Origin: Pseudomonadota bacterium
GTDB lineage: Bacteria; Pseudomonadota; Alphaproteobacteria; Sphingomonadales; Sphingomonadaceae
Direction of reading: 5' to 3'
Length of the DNA stretch: 16,151 nucleotides
Assembly (NCBI GenBank): GCA_023413015.1
Contig: JAEZQR010000088.1
Coordinates: 1-16,151 of the forward strand
The translations under genes were made by a program, and so were the position numbers. Each line of letters begins with the position of its first letter. The stretch's first letter is position 1. Under the pieces are notes generated by a model. It saw only the letters and a list, made by a program, of their open reading frames with translations. It ran no database searches and was not told the origin of the DNA. Positions 1-8,367 of this stretch are shown piece by piece.

Positions 1-1878
1 CTGCTCGCCGGACACGGCGCGGCGGATGCTTTCGGCGATCGTCTCCGCCTGCAGGTCGCGCTCGCGGGCGGCGAGGTCGCGCGCTGCCTGCGCGGCTTGC
101 GCGGCCGCCTGCGCGCGCTTCGCCATCGCCGGGTCGCCCGCGCCGCCGAACTGCAGGCTTTCCATCAGCCGCCGCAGATTCTGCAGCGCCGCCTGCGCGC
201 CGGCCTGATCACCGGCCGCCAGCCGGTCGCGCAGGTCGGCCATCATCGAATCGAGGAACGACAGATCGACCGAAGGCACCCGGCCCATGGCGTCGGGCGA
301 CGGCATCTGGCCCTGGCTCATCATCGCTTCGACCTGACGACGGAGATAGTCGCCCATTCCGGCCGTCAATCGGTCGAGCATCGCTGCCATCTCGGTGTCG
401 CTGGCGCTTCCCATGCGTTGCGCCAGCTCGTCCATCGCGCGGCGCATGTCATCCATCGCGCGGCTGGCGCCGCGGTCCTCGAGATCGACGGCAATGTCCC
501 ACAGGAGCTGGATCGTCGAGCGCGCCTGCCGGTCCTCGGTGTCGTAGGCGAGCCGCATCGTCGCCGAGCGCAGTCCGGCGAACACTGCCAGATTGCCGCC
601 GAAGCGGTCGGGGCGCGAGGCGATGTCGGTCAGCCGCGCCTCGGCGGCATCGCGATCGGCCGGATCGCGCATCAACGCCTTGCGGACCGCGATGATCTCG
701 CGCGCGACCGGGTGCCGGAACGTCCGTTCGGGCAGGCGCAGGCGCAGCGTATTCGAATGGCCGACCTGCCCGGCACCGTCGCGCGCCAGCAGGCGCAGAT
801 CCACCATCTCGCCCGCGAACGGATCGGCGGTCAGGTCGGCGAACGCCGCGCCCATACCGCTGCGCGCCGACGCGTCGAGCATGATCCGCCGCACCACATT
901 GCCCTTGCGCAACTCGACCATCACGGCGACGAGGCCATGGTCGTCGGCCACGCGATAGCCGATCCGCAGCGCGCCGGTCGGCGTCGCGGCCGGGTCGCCG
1001 TCGAAGCGGATGCTCGGCACCCCGTCGGCGGCGAAGCGGACGTCGAGCTGCGCCGCCTGCCGGCGACCGAAGCGGACATCGTAGCGTCCCTCGCGCGCCA
1101 GACGGACCACCACACGCCCGTCGGCGAAGGCGTGGTCCGTGCCGGCAGGATCGGACAGCTGCCATGTCCCCGCCGGACCCTCGACGCGCAGCGTCAGCCG
1201 GCTGTCCTTGAGCGCGGTCAGCTCGCGCTCGCCGGCCGCCAGAACCATCGTGCGCGCCGGCTCGCCGCTATAGGCCGGCGGCTCGATCGTCGCGGTGAAG
1301 CGCACGCCGGCGAGGCTGACGGCATAGGGCGAGAAGCCCTCGGCGATCCGCCCGCGCCACTCGCCCTTCGCCAGCAGCACGCCGAAGAACAGGCCGATCG
1401 CCAGCAGCGGCAGCAGCCCGTGACGCTCGGCATCGTCGAGCGCGAGCCGGGGCCAGCCCAGCCGCAGCCGCTTCGGTGCCGCCTCCGTACGCGCCCGCAC
1501 CCATAGCTTCACGGCCACCGGATCGGTGAGATCGACCGCCGGTTCGTCGAATAGCGCCAGCGCGCCCAACCGCGCGCCGCTCTCCCGCTCGATCCGGCGC
1601 AGCGCCGCCTGCCGCGGCGGCGGCGCGATATCGCGGAACGCCAGGAACAGCGCTGCCGCCGTCCCGAGGCCCAGCGCATAGAGCAGACTCACGCGCAGCT
1701 CGCCCGGCAGCGCGGTGGCGAGGCCGGTGAGCGAGAGCGCGAGCCACGTGACCCACGCAACCGCCACCCATTTCAGATGATGCGTCCACGCGCGCTCGAG
1801 CCACAGCAGCGCGGCGGCGGGGAGCAGCAGTCGTTCGGCAGCCGGCGGCAGACGGGTGAGAGGCAGGCCGGCGTCCAT
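1..1878 (-). CDS. TIGR02302/DUF4175-type membrane protein (partial, 3' end outside window)
   Basis: The frame is open from an ATG at 1878 to the left edge (626 codons, no stop), so the C-terminus is missing. Three hydrophobic segments lie near the N-terminus (about residues 35-57, 64-82 and 154-172). A long, probably periplasmic, beta-rich region follows, then a helical part from about residue 400 rich in Gln, Ala, Met and charged residues (for example DDMRRAMDELAQRMG). This layout matches the alphaproteobacterial TIGR02302/DUF4175 family, whose biochemical function is not known to me. The start lies 9 nt after the lysA stop, so the gene is probably the distal member of the argH-lptM-lysA transcript. 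No clear Shine-Dalgarno precedes this ATG. The family call rests on pattern memory, not on a search; the reading frame itself is secure. Confidence 0.8.
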   Translation of the reverse strand, partial: MDAGLPLTRLPPAAERLLLPAAALLWLERAWTHHLKWVAVAWVTWLALSLTGLATALPGELRVSLLYALGLGTAAALFLAFRDIAPPPRQAALRRIERESGARLGALALFDEPAVDLTDPVAVKLWVRARTEAAPKRLRLGWPRLALDDAERHGLLPLLAIGLFFGVLLAKGEWRGRIAEGFSPYAVSLAGVRFTATIEPPAYSGEPARTMVLAAGERELTALKDSRLTLRVEGPAGTWQLSDPAGTDHAFADGRVVVRLAREGRYDVRFGRRQAAQLDVRFAADGVPSIRFDGDPAATPTGALRIGYRVADDHGLVAVMVELRKGNVVRRIMLDASARSGMGAAFADLTADPFAGEMVDLRLLARDGAGQVGHSNTLRLRLPERTFRHPVAREIIAVRKALMRDPADRDAAEARLTDIASRPDRFGGNLAVFAGLRSATMRLAYDTEDRQARSTIQLLWDIAVDLEDRGASRAMDDMRRAMDELAQRMGSASDTEMAAMLDRLTAGMGDYLRRQVEAMMSQGQMPSPDAMGRVPSVDLSFLDSMMADLRDRLAAGDQAGAQAALQNLRRLMESLQFGGAGDPAMAKRAQAAAQAAQAARDLAARERDLQAETIAESIRRAVSGEQ

Positions 1879-1887
1879 CGCGAGGTT

Positions 1888-3153
1888 TTAACCGCCGAGC
1901 CAGGGCGCGGTTCGATCGAGCCCGATCAGCGCCTCGATCGACTGGCGCGGGCGCACCACCGCCCAGCGGTCGCCGTTCACCAGCACCTCGGGCGTCAGCG
2001 CGCGCGAATTGTAGGTGGACGCCATCGTCGCGCCATAGGCACCGGCGGTCATGAAGGCGAGCAGGTCGCCGGGCTCGACATCGCTGATCTCGCGCCCCTC
2101 GGCGAAGGTATCGCCCGTCTCGCAGACCGGCCCGACGACCGTCGCGGTCAGCCGATCCTCGCGCGGACGGATCGCCCGCAGCTCATGATAGGCGTCGTAG
2201 AGGCTCGGGCGCAGCAGGTCGTTCATCGCCGCATCGACGATGACGAAGCAGGTGCTGCCGCCGCGCTTCAGCCGCACCACGCGCGTGACGAGGATGCCGG
2301 CATTGCCGACGATCAGCCGCCCAGGCTCGAAGATCAGCCGCACGCCCCAGTCGCGGGTGACGCGCGCCACCATCGCGCCATAGTCGGCCGGCGACGGCGG
2401 CGGCGGCAGGCTGGGGTCGTAGGGAACGCCGAGCCCGCCGCCGAGATCGGCACGCTCGATCTTATGCCCGGCGCCGCGCAGCTCGGCGATGAAGCCGCCG
2501 ACGCGTTCGAACGCGCGCTCCAGCGGGGCAAGCGAGGTGAGCTGGCTGCCGATATGCACCGCCACGCCTACCGCCTCGATCCCCGGCAGCCGCGCGGCGA
2601 GCGCATAGGCCTGCGCCGCCCGCTCCATCGGGATGCCGAACTTGTTCTCGGCCTTGCCGGTGGAAATCTTCGCATGCGTGCCGGCATCGACGTCGGGGTT
2701 GAGGCGGAAGGCCACATAAGCTGTCCGGCCGACTGATACCGCCACCGCCGACAGCATCTCGGCTTCGGGTTCGGACTCGACGTTGAACTGGTAGATGCCG
2801 GCCCTGAGCGCCTCGGCCATCTCCTCGCGCGTCTTGCCGACGCCCGAGAAGACGATGCGGTCCGCCGGCACGCCGGCGGCGAGCGCACGCTTCACCTCGC
2901 CGATCGACACCACGTCGGCGCCGGCGCCGGCCCGCGCGAGCGTGGCGATCACGCTCTGGTTGGGGTTGGCCTTCACCGCATAGGCGATCAGCGGATTATC
3001 GAGCGCCGACAGCGCCTCGGCGAACACGCGGTAGTGGCGTTCGATCGTGGCGGTCGAATAGCAGTAGAAGGGCGTGCCGACCTCGGCGGCGAGCGCCTCG
3101 AGATCCACGTCCTCGGCGTGCATCGCGCCGTGACGGTACTGGAAATGATCCAT
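1888..3153 (-). CDS. lysA: diaminopimelate decarboxylase
   Basis: The 421-aa product is a fold-III PLP decarboxylase that converts meso-diaminopimelate to L-lysine plus CO2, the last step of lysine synthesis, in the cytoplasm. Visible motifs are the PLP lysine in YAVKANPN (K61), HIGSQ (200-204), the phosphate-binding GGGLG (238-242), EPGR (276-279), the catalytic cysteine in CETGDTF (C344) and GAYG with a following Tyr (371-381). The length is normal for the family. The ATG at 3153 lies 13 nt after the lptM stop, and the stop lies 9 nt before the TIGR02302 gene, so it sits inside the argH-lptM-lysA operon. The combined motifs exclude ornithine/arginine decarboxylase as the main activity. No defect is seen. 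Confidence 0.97.
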   Translation of the reverse strand: MDHFQYRHGAMHAEDVDLEALAAEVGTPFYCYSTATIERHYRVFAEALSALDNPLIAYAVKANPNQSVIATLARAGAGADVVSIGEVKRALAAGVPADRIVFSGVGKTREEMAEALRAGIYQFNVESEPEAEMLSAVAVSVGRTAYVAFRLNPDVDAGTHAKISTGKAENKFGIPMERAAQAYALAARLPGIEAVGVAVHIGSQLTSLAPLERAFERVGGFIAELRGAGHKIERADLGGGLGVPYDPSLPPPPSPADYGAMVARVTRDWGVRLIFEPGRLIVGNAGILVTRVVRLKRGGSTCFVIVDAAMNDLLRPSLYDAYHELRAIRPREDRLTATVVGPVCETGDTFAEGREISDVEPGDLLAFMTAGAYGATMASTYNSRALTPEVLVNGDRWAVVRPRQSIEALIGLDRTAPWLGG

Positions 3154-3166
3154 CAGCCGGCCCGCG

Positions 3167-3397
3167 TCACTGTGGCGGCAGCTCGAACCGGTCCTCGCGC
3201 CGCTCTTCCGACCGCTTCACCGGATCGTCCACGCGCTCGGGGGCGGCTTGGGGCGGCGGTATCAGCATCTGCGCGGGGGTGAGCGGCGCCTGCTGCCCAT
3301 AGGGCGCCGGCGGGAGCGTGCCATCTGCCGGCTTGAGGTCCCCTTTGCGGCCGCAGGCGGCAAGCAGCACCAGGAGAAGCAGGGCGGCGGTACGCAT
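3167..3397 (-). CDS. lptM: LptM/YifL-like small outer-membrane lipoprotein
   Basis: The 76-aa product has a lipoprotein signal peptide: MRT, a hydrophobic stretch, and the lipobox L-A-A-C with the lipidated Cys at residue 15. Directly after it comes GRKGDLKPA, the CGxKGxL start typical of the LptM/YifL family. The remainder is Pro-rich and then charged. In E. coli LptM assists maturation of the LptD-LptE LPS translocon; applying that role here is inference. Its ATG shares one base with the argH stop (TGATG), so translation is probably coupled to argH. The pairing with lysA resembles the yifL-dapF pairing in enterics. The short mature domain offers little beyond the lipobox and the CGRKGDL motif for identification. 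Confidence 0.85.
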   Translation of the reverse strand: MRTAALLLLVLLAACGRKGDLKPADGTLPPAPYGQQAPLTPAQMLIPPPQAAPERVDDPVKRSEERREDRFELPPQ

Positions 3398-4770
3398 CAG
3401 TCCATCCCTAGCTCGTGTCGGGCGTCCGCGATCCGTGCGCGGACCTGCGCCGGCGCCGTGCCGCCGAAGCTCGTCCGGCTGGCGACCGAGGCCTCCACCG
3501 AAAGCACGTCATATACCCGTTCGTCGATGCGGCGGTCCACCGCATGCAGCGTCTCGATCGGCAAGTCGGCGAGCCCGCAGCCCGCCTCTTCCGCCGCCTT
3601 CACCGCGCGGCCGGTGATGTGGTGCGCCTCGCGGAACGGCACGCCGGCGACGCGCACCAGCCAGTCGGCGAGGTCGGTCGCGGTCGAGAAGCCGCCCGCG
3701 GCGGCGGCACGCATGCGGTCGGTGTTGAAGGTCAGCGACGACACCATGCCGGTCATGGCCGCGAGGCACAGCGCCAGCGTGTCATAGGCATGGAACGCCG
3801 GCTCCTTGTCGTCCTGCATGTCCTTCGAATAGGCAAGCGGCAGGCCCTTCATGGTGACGGCGAGCGCCTGGAAAGCACCCAGTAGCCGCCCCGAATGCCC
3901 GCGCACCAGCTCGGCCGCGTCCGGGTTGCGCTTCTGCGGCATGATCGAGGAGCCGGTCGAGAAGGCGTCGGGCAGCGTGACGAAGCCATAGGGCTGGCTC
4001 GCCCAGATGATGATCTCCTCGGCCAGCCGCGATAGGTGCAGCCCGGTCATCGCGCAGGCCGACAGGAACTCGAGCGCGAAGTCGCGGTCGGATACGCTGT
4101 CGAGCGAATTGGCGGTCGGCCGGTCGAAGCCCAGTGTGCGCGCGGTGGCCTCACGGTCGAGCGGGAACGAGGTGCCGGCGAGCGCGGCGGCGCCGAGCGG
4201 GCATTCGTTCATCCGGAAGCGCGCGTCGAAGAAGCGGCTGCGGTCGCGCTTCGCCATCTCATAATAGGCCATAAGATGGTGACCGAGCGTCACCGGCTGC
4301 GCCACCTGCAGGTGGGTGAAGCCGGGCATGATGGTACCGGCATGTTCCTCGGCGCGGGCGATCAGCGCCTTCTGGAACGCGGCCAACCCCTCATCAATCG
4401 CGTCGATGCTGTCGCGCACCCAGAGCCGGAAGTCGGTCGCGACCTGATCGTTGCGCGACCGCGCAGTGTGCAGCCGGCCGGCCGCCGGACCGACGACTTC
4501 CGCCAGCCGCGCCTCGACATGCATGTGGATGTCTTCGAGCGCCGGGTTCTCGATCAGCCGCCCGCCGGCATATTCCGCCTCGACGACGTCCAGCCCGGCG
4601 AGGATCAGGTCCGCATCCTCCGCCGAGACGATGCCCTGCGCCTTCAGCATCTGCGCATGCGCCTTCGATCCGGCGATATCTTGCTGCCACAGCCGCTTGT
4701 CGAAACCGATCGAGGCGTTAATTTCGCGCATCACGGCAGAGGGGCCGTCGGCGAACCGGCCGCCCCACAT
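3397..4770 (-). CDS. argH: argininosuccinate lyase
   Basis: The 457-aa product cleaves argininosuccinate to arginine and fumarate, the last step of arginine synthesis; it works as a cytoplasmic homotetramer of the fumarase/aspartase superfamily. Seen in the sequence are the family N-terminus MWGGRF, HTARSRNDQ (101-109), the catalytic His in FTHLQ (H153), and the superfamily signature GSSIMPQKRNP (273-283) on the flexible catalytic loop. The frame stays open upstream to 5202, but the conserved N-terminus fixes the start at the ATG at 4770. The gene is divergent from the TlpA-like gene with only 16 bp between starts. Its own promoter must therefore lie inside the tlpA coding region; I see no convincing one (a weak TTGCGG-N17-TATCCG pair exists there). 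The stop overlaps the lptM start by 1 nt. Confidence 0.97.
   Translation of the reverse strand: MWGGRFADGPSAVMREINASIGFDKRLWQQDIAGSKAHAQMLKAQGIVSAEDADLILAGLDVVEAEYAGGRLIENPALEDIHMHVEARLAEVVGPAAGRLHTARSRNDQVATDFRLWVRDSIDAIDEGLAAFQKALIARAEEHAGTIMPGFTHLQVAQPVTLGHHLMAYYEMAKRDRSRFFDARFRMNECPLGAAALAGTSFPLDREATARTLGFDRPTANSLDSVSDRDFALEFLSACAMTGLHLSRLAEEIIIWASQPYGFVTLPDAFSTGSSIMPQKRNPDAAELVRGHSGRLLGAFQALAVTMKGLPLAYSKDMQDDKEPAFHAYDTLALCLAAMTGMVSSLTFNTDRMRAAAAGGFSTATDLADWLVRVAGVPFREAHHITGRAVKAAEEAGCGLADLPIETLHAVDRRIDERVYDVLSVEASVASRTSFGGTAPAQVRARIADARHELGMD
4697..4724 (+). promoter_or_regulatory. candidate sigma70-type promoter for the TlpA-like gene
   Basis: TTGTCG (4697-4702) is separated by 16 nt from TAATTT (4719-4724), about 60 nt before the gene start. 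It lies entirely inside the 5' part of argH on the opposite strand, as it must with a 16-bp intergenic gap. The assignment is by eye only. Confidence 0.35.
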
Positions 4771-4776
4771 GGAATT

Positions 4777-4780
4777 GGAG
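4777..4780 (+). promoter_or_regulatory. Shine-Dalgarno GGAG that decides the GTG start of the TlpA-like gene
   Basis: GGAG lies 6 nt before GTG 4787. The in-frame ATG at 4769 has no such site and would put charged residues (MELELDV) before the signal peptide, so the GTG is preferred. Confidence 0.6.
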
Positions 4781-4786
4781 TTGGAT

Positions 4787-5368
4787 GTGCGGTCGTTGAT
4801 CGGAGCGCTCCTGCTGGGCCTAGTCGCATGCGACGCGGCGAGCCCTGCGGATACGCAAAAGGCGGATAAGCCGCAAGCAGCCGCCCCGCGAACGGCGGCA
4901 CCCGCCGCCCGGCCGGCCGCCGCCGGCGAGATCGACCGCTCGCAGGCCGGCAAGGCCGCGCCCGCGGTCACCTTTGCGGACAAGGCAGGCAAGAGCTTCC
5001 GCATCGCCGACTTCAAGGGCAAGCCGGTGCTGGTCAATCTGTGGGCGACCTGGTGCGCGCCCTGCCTCGCCGAGATGCCGGCGATCGACCGGCTGGCGGC
5101 GCGCGAGGGCGGCAAGCTCGTCGTGCTGCCGGTCAGCCAGGACCTCGAAGGCTGGCGGGCGGTCGACCGCTTCTTCAAGCCCGGCAAGTTCAAGACGCTC
5201 ACCCCCTATCTCGACCAGCCGAACGAGCTGGCGATGGCGGTCGGCGCCAAGGGGCTGCCGGTCAGCATCCTCTACGACGCGCAGGGGCGCGAACTGTGGC
5301 GCGTCAACGGCCCGCTCGAGTGGGACCAGCCGAACGTCGCGGCGCTGCTGCCGAAGCCGGCGCGCTAA
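4787..5368 (+). CDS. TlpA/ResA-family thioredoxin-like lipoprotein
   Basis: From the GTG start the 193-aa product begins MRSLIGALLLGLVAC, a lipoprotein signal with lipobox L-V-A-C (Cys15). An Ala/Pro-rich linker (about 16-58) leads to a thioredoxin-like domain of the AhpC/TSA-TlpA type with the redox motif WCAPC (89-93, in WATWCAPC) and the cis-proline in GLPVS (P158). It is expected to be membrane-anchored on the periplasmic side and to reduce or exchange disulfides; the partner (for example cytochrome c maturation or general protein reduction) cannot be read from the sequence. It is divergent from argH and convergent with the GST gene, overlapping that stop by 4 nt, so it is probably transcribed alone. 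TlpA, ResA or a DsbE-like role remain open. Confidence 0.9.
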   Translation: MRSLIGALLLGLVACDAASPADTQKADKPQAAAPRTAAPAARPAAAGEIDRSQAGKAAPAVTFADKAGKSFRIADFKGKPVLVNLWATWCAPCLAEMPAIDRLAAREGGKLVVLPVSQDLEGWRAVDRFFKPGKFKTLTPYLDQPNELAMAVGAKGLPVSILYDAQGRELWRVNGPLEWDQPNVAALLPKPAR

Positions 5369-6015
5369 TATTCGTACTTGTCGATGACGATGGTCTCGGC
5401 GTCGGCGCCGGCCTGCCATTCGCGCATCCAGGGGTGCGCGGTCATGGTGTCGACATAGGCACGCGCCGTTTCCGGCAACGCCACGTCATAGGTGACGAAG
5501 CGCGTCACGACCGGGGCGTACATGATGTCCACCGCACCGAAGGTGCCGAACAGGTAGGAGCCGGCGTGGCCGAACCGCTCGCGCGCCTGGGTCCACAGGC
5601 CGGTGACGCGGGCGACGTCCGCCTTCGTCTCGTCGCTGAGCGCAAAGCCGGGATAGCGGCGGCCGAGGTTCATGCCGCACTGCTGGCGCAGCGCCGTGAA
5701 GCCGCTGTGCATCTCGGCCGCCATCGAGCGGGCGAGCGCGCGGGCCTCGTCGTCGAACGGCCAATAGGCTTCGCGCCCGACCCGATCGGCGAGATATTCG
5801 ACGATCGCGAGGCTGTCCCACACCGGCACGTCGCCGTCCCACAGCGTCGGCACCTTGCCCGAGGGGAGCAGGCCGTCGCGCTTCGCCGCCTCGAACTCGT
5901 CGCCGAACATCGGCACGACGATCTCCTCGTGCGGCAGCCCCGACTGCTTGACCGCCAGCCAGCCCCGCAAGCTCCACGACGAATAGCGCTTGTTGCCGAC
6001 GACGATCTTCAGCAC
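5365..6015 (-). CDS. glutathione S-transferase family protein
   Basis: The 216-aa product has a thioredoxin-fold N-terminal domain with YSSWSLRGW (11-19; a Ser/Tyr active-site region), the GSH-binding VP (V55-P56, in KVPTLWDG) and DS (D67-S68, where many GSTs have ES), then an all-helical C-terminal domain. The family conjugates glutathione to electrophiles or reduces peroxides; the substrate is unknown. The start is GTG at 6015, supported by AGGAGAT at 6021-6027 with about 7 nt spacing; this site overlaps the engB stop. It is the last gene of the rpmH-rnpA-yidD-yidC-engB string, 10 nt behind engB. Its TAG stop overlaps the TlpA-like gene's TAA (CTAA), leaving no room for a terminator between them. 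Confidence 0.92.
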   Translation of the reverse strand: MLKIVVGNKRYSSWSLRGWLAVKQSGLPHEEIVVPMFGDEFEAAKRDGLLPSGKVPTLWDGDVPVWDSLAIVEYLADRVGREAYWPFDDEARALARSMAAEMHSGFTALRQQCGMNLGRRYPGFALSDETKADVARVTGLWTQARERFGHAGSYLFGTFGAVDIMYAPVVTRFVTYDVALPETARAYVDTMTAHPWMREWQAGADAETIVIDKYEY

Positions 6016-6025
6016 GGACGATCTC

Positions 6026-6664
6026 CTATTCGATGGCGGCGAGCACGGCGGCGCGCAGCTCGGGGATGCCGATCCCCTTTTCCGAGCTGGTGGCGAGGAT
6101 ATCGGGGTGCGCCGCCGGATGCCTGCGTGCGTCCTCGGCGACCTGGGCCTCGATCGCGGCGAGCGCGGTGGGCTTCAGCTTGTCGCCCTTGGTAAGCACG
6201 ATCTGATAGCTGACCGCCGCCTTGTCCAAGAGCTCCATCACCTCGCGGTCGACGGGCTTCAGCCCATGCCGGCTATCGATCAGCAGCAGCACGCGCTTCA
6301 GGTTCGGGCGGCCGCGCAGATAGTCGTTCACAAGGTGCTTCCACTTGCGCACCACGTCCTTCGGCGCCTCGGCATAGCCGTAGCCGGGCATGTCGACGAG
6401 CCGGAAGACCAGCGGATCGCCGGCGTCGAACAGGTTCAACTCCTGCGTACGTCCCGGCGTGTTCGAGGTACGTGCGAGGCCATTGCGCCCGGTGAGCGCG
6501 TTCAGCAGCGACGACTTGCCGACGTTCGACCGGCCGGCGAACGCCACCTCGGGCACGTCCGGATCGGGCAGGAACTGCAGCCCCGGCGCCGATTTCAGGA
6601 AGGCGATCGGCCCGGCGAAGACTTTCCGCGCCGTCTCGATCCGTTCGGCCAGATCCTCGGTCAT
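6026..6664 (-). CDS. engB: ribosome biogenesis GTPase YihA/YsxC (EngB)
   Basis: The 212-aa product is a small TRAFAC-class GTPase needed for late assembly of the 50S ribosomal subunit. Its motifs are G1 GRSNVGKS (44-51), the G2 region SNTPGRT (67-73), G3 DMPGYG (91-96), G4 TKGD (158-161, where TKAD is common) and G5 SSEKG (193-197). The frame continues upstream to 6997, but that part lies over yidC. The ATG at 6664 shares ATGA with the yidC stop (4-nt overlap), which fits the usual protein length and translational coupling. It sits in a string of genes for ribosome and membrane biogenesis. Identification is firm. Confidence 0.96.
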   Translation of the reverse strand: MTEDLAERIETARKVFAGPIAFLKSAPGLQFLPDPDVPEVAFAGRSNVGKSSLLNALTGRNGLARTSNTPGRTQELNLFDAGDPLVFRLVDMPGYGYAEAPKDVVRKWKHLVNDYLRGRPNLKRVLLLIDSRHGLKPVDREVMELLDKAAVSYQIVLTKGDKLKPTALAAIEAQVAEDARRHPAAHPDILATSSEKGIGIPELRAAVLAAIE

Positions 6665-8367
6665 TTGCCCGCCGGTGCCGGCGTCCCGGTCAGGCCGTGG
6701 CGCTTGTAGAGCAGCCACTGCTGACCGATCGAGATGAGGTTGTTGACCGTCCAGTAGAGCTGCAGGCCGGCGGCGAACGGCGCCATGATGAACATGAACA
6801 CCCACGGCATGATGCCGAACACCTTCTGCTGCACCTCGTCCATCGGCTGCGGGTTGAGCTTCTGCTGCAGCCACATGGTGATGCCGAGCAGGATCGGCAG
6901 CACACCGAGCGCCAGCATCTGCGGCGGCGTGAACGGCAGCAGCCCGAACAGGTTGACCGGCGTCAGCGGGTCGGGCGCCGACAGGTCGCGGATCCACAGC
7001 GCGAACGGCTGGTGCCGCATCTCGATGGTGAGCGTCAGCGTCTTGTAGAGCGCATAGAACACGGGGATTTGGAGAAGGATCGGCAGGCAGCCCGCCATCG
7101 GGTTGACCTTCTCCTTCTGGTAGAGCGCCATGATCTCCTGCTGCATGCGCAGCTTGTCGTCCTTGTAGCGCTCCTGCAGCTCCTTCATCTTCGGCTGGAC
7201 CTTGCGCATGCCGGCCATCGACGCGAACTGCTTGTTCGCGATCGGGAACATCAGCAGGCGGACGATGATGGTGAGCCCAATGATCGCCACGCCGAAGTTG
7301 CCGAACAGGCGGAACAGCCAGTCGAGCAGGTAGAAGATCGGCTTGGTCAGGAAGTAGAACCAGCCCCAGTCGATCGCCTTGTCGAACTGCGGCACGCCGA
7401 GCTTTTCCTTGTAGCCATCGAGGAGCTGCACCTCCTTCGCGCCCGCGAACAGCCGCACCGTGGTCGCCGCCTGCTGGCCCGGACCGACCGCTACCGCCTG
7501 CCCGGCGAGATCCGCCTGATAGCGGTCGCCGGCAGTATAGCGGAAGCTGGCATCGACCGGCTTGCCGTCGCCGGCTACCAGCGCGGTCAGCCAGTAATGG
7601 TCGGAGAAGCCGAGCCAGCCGCCCCGGCTCGCGTAGTCGACCGTGCGGTTCTCATCCTCCCGCACGTCCTTCCAGTTCACGTCGTTCACGCGGTCGTCGA
7701 ACACGCCCATTGGTCCGACGTGCGCGGTCCAGGTGTCCTTGTCGGACGATTCGCCGACGCGCGAGATCAGGCCGTAGGGCCGGGCGACGAGCGCCTGCGC
7801 GCCGCGATTGGCGACCGCCTGGGTGACGGTGAACATGTAGTTCTCGTCGATCGCGAAGGTGATCGCGAAGGTCTGGCCGGCGGCATTGGTGGTGGTGAGC
7901 GTCACCGGCTTGCCGATGCCGAGCACGGCCCCTTGCGGCGCCTGCCACAGCGTGTCCGGCCCCGGCAGCCCGGCGGCGCCCGACCAGCCGAAGCTGGCGA
8001 AATAGGCCTTGGGCGCGCCCGACGGCGACAGCAGCCGGATATTGGGCGAATTGCGCTTGATCGTCTCGTGGTAGGTGGTGAGCACCAGATCGTCGATGCG
8101 CGCGCCCTTGAGGTTGATCGAGCCGGCGAGCCGCGGCGTGCGGATCGCGACCCGCGGCGTCTCGGCGAGCACCACCTGCCGGTCGCGGATCGCGAGCGGC
8201 GTCTCGGCGGTCGGCGTGGGTTGCGGCAGCGCCACCTGCTTGCCGTCCTTCACCACCGTCGACGGCGGACGCGCGGTCGGGAAATAGCGGTCGGAGATCA
8301 GGCTCCAGCCGAACAGGACGACTGCCGAGAGCACGATCGCGAGGATGAGGTTCTTCTGTTCGTTCAC
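6661..8367 (-). CDS. yidC: membrane protein insertase YidC
   Basis: The 568-aa product inserts proteins into the inner membrane, alone or with SecYEG. The N-terminal transmembrane helix (about 7-24) is followed by a large periplasmic P1 domain (about 50-335). The conserved core begins near 340 (WFYFLTKPIFYLLDWL) and includes the groove arginine R370 in TIIVRLLMFP, the cytoplasmic hairpin (about 380-425) and helices near 425-445, 485-500 and 515-550. The short C-terminal tail ends TPAPAGK. The start is GTG at 8367, overlapping the yidD stop as GTGA; the stop overlaps the engB start as ATGA. Length and layout are those of Gram-negative YidC. Confidence 0.98.
   Translation of the reverse strand: MNEQKNLILAIVLSAVVLFGWSLISDRYFPTARPPSTVVKDGKQVALPQPTPTAETPLAIRDRQVVLAETPRVAIRTPRLAGSINLKGARIDDLVLTTYHETIKRNSPNIRLLSPSGAPKAYFASFGWSGAAGLPGPDTLWQAPQGAVLGIGKPVTLTTTNAAGQTFAITFAIDENYMFTVTQAVANRGAQALVARPYGLISRVGESSDKDTWTAHVGPMGVFDDRVNDVNWKDVREDENRTVDYASRGGWLGFSDHYWLTALVAGDGKPVDASFRYTAGDRYQADLAGQAVAVGPGQQAATTVRLFAGAKEVQLLDGYKEKLGVPQFDKAIDWGWFYFLTKPIFYLLDWLFRLFGNFGVAIIGLTIIVRLLMFPIANKQFASMAGMRKVQPKMKELQERYKDDKLRMQQEIMALYQKEKVNPMAGCLPILLQIPVFYALYKTLTLTIEMRHQPFALWIRDLSAPDPLTPVNLFGLLPFTPPQMLALGVLPILLGITMWLQQKLNPQPMDEVQQKVFGIMPWVFMFIMAPFAAGLQLYWTVNNLISIGQQWLLYKRHGLTGTPAPAGK

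Noticed and set aside
97..1506. 469-codon plus-strand open frame opposite the TIGR02302 gene
   Set aside because: Same His/Arg/Gln-rich antisense composition; the minus-strand frame has clear membrane helices and continuous coding character.
3397..5202. 601-codon extension of argH
   Set aside because: The extra 144 codons lie antisense to the TlpA-like gene and precede the conserved MWGGRF start.
4451..5368. Longer TlpA-like frame starting inside argH
   Set aside because: The upstream part is low-complexity Ser/Arg sequence; a lipoprotein signal and Shine-Dalgarno support the GTG at 4787.
6026..6997. 323-codon extension of engB
   Set aside because: The upstream part is Arg/Ala-rich sequence overlapping yidC; the ATG at 6664 matches the family length and the ATGA coupling.
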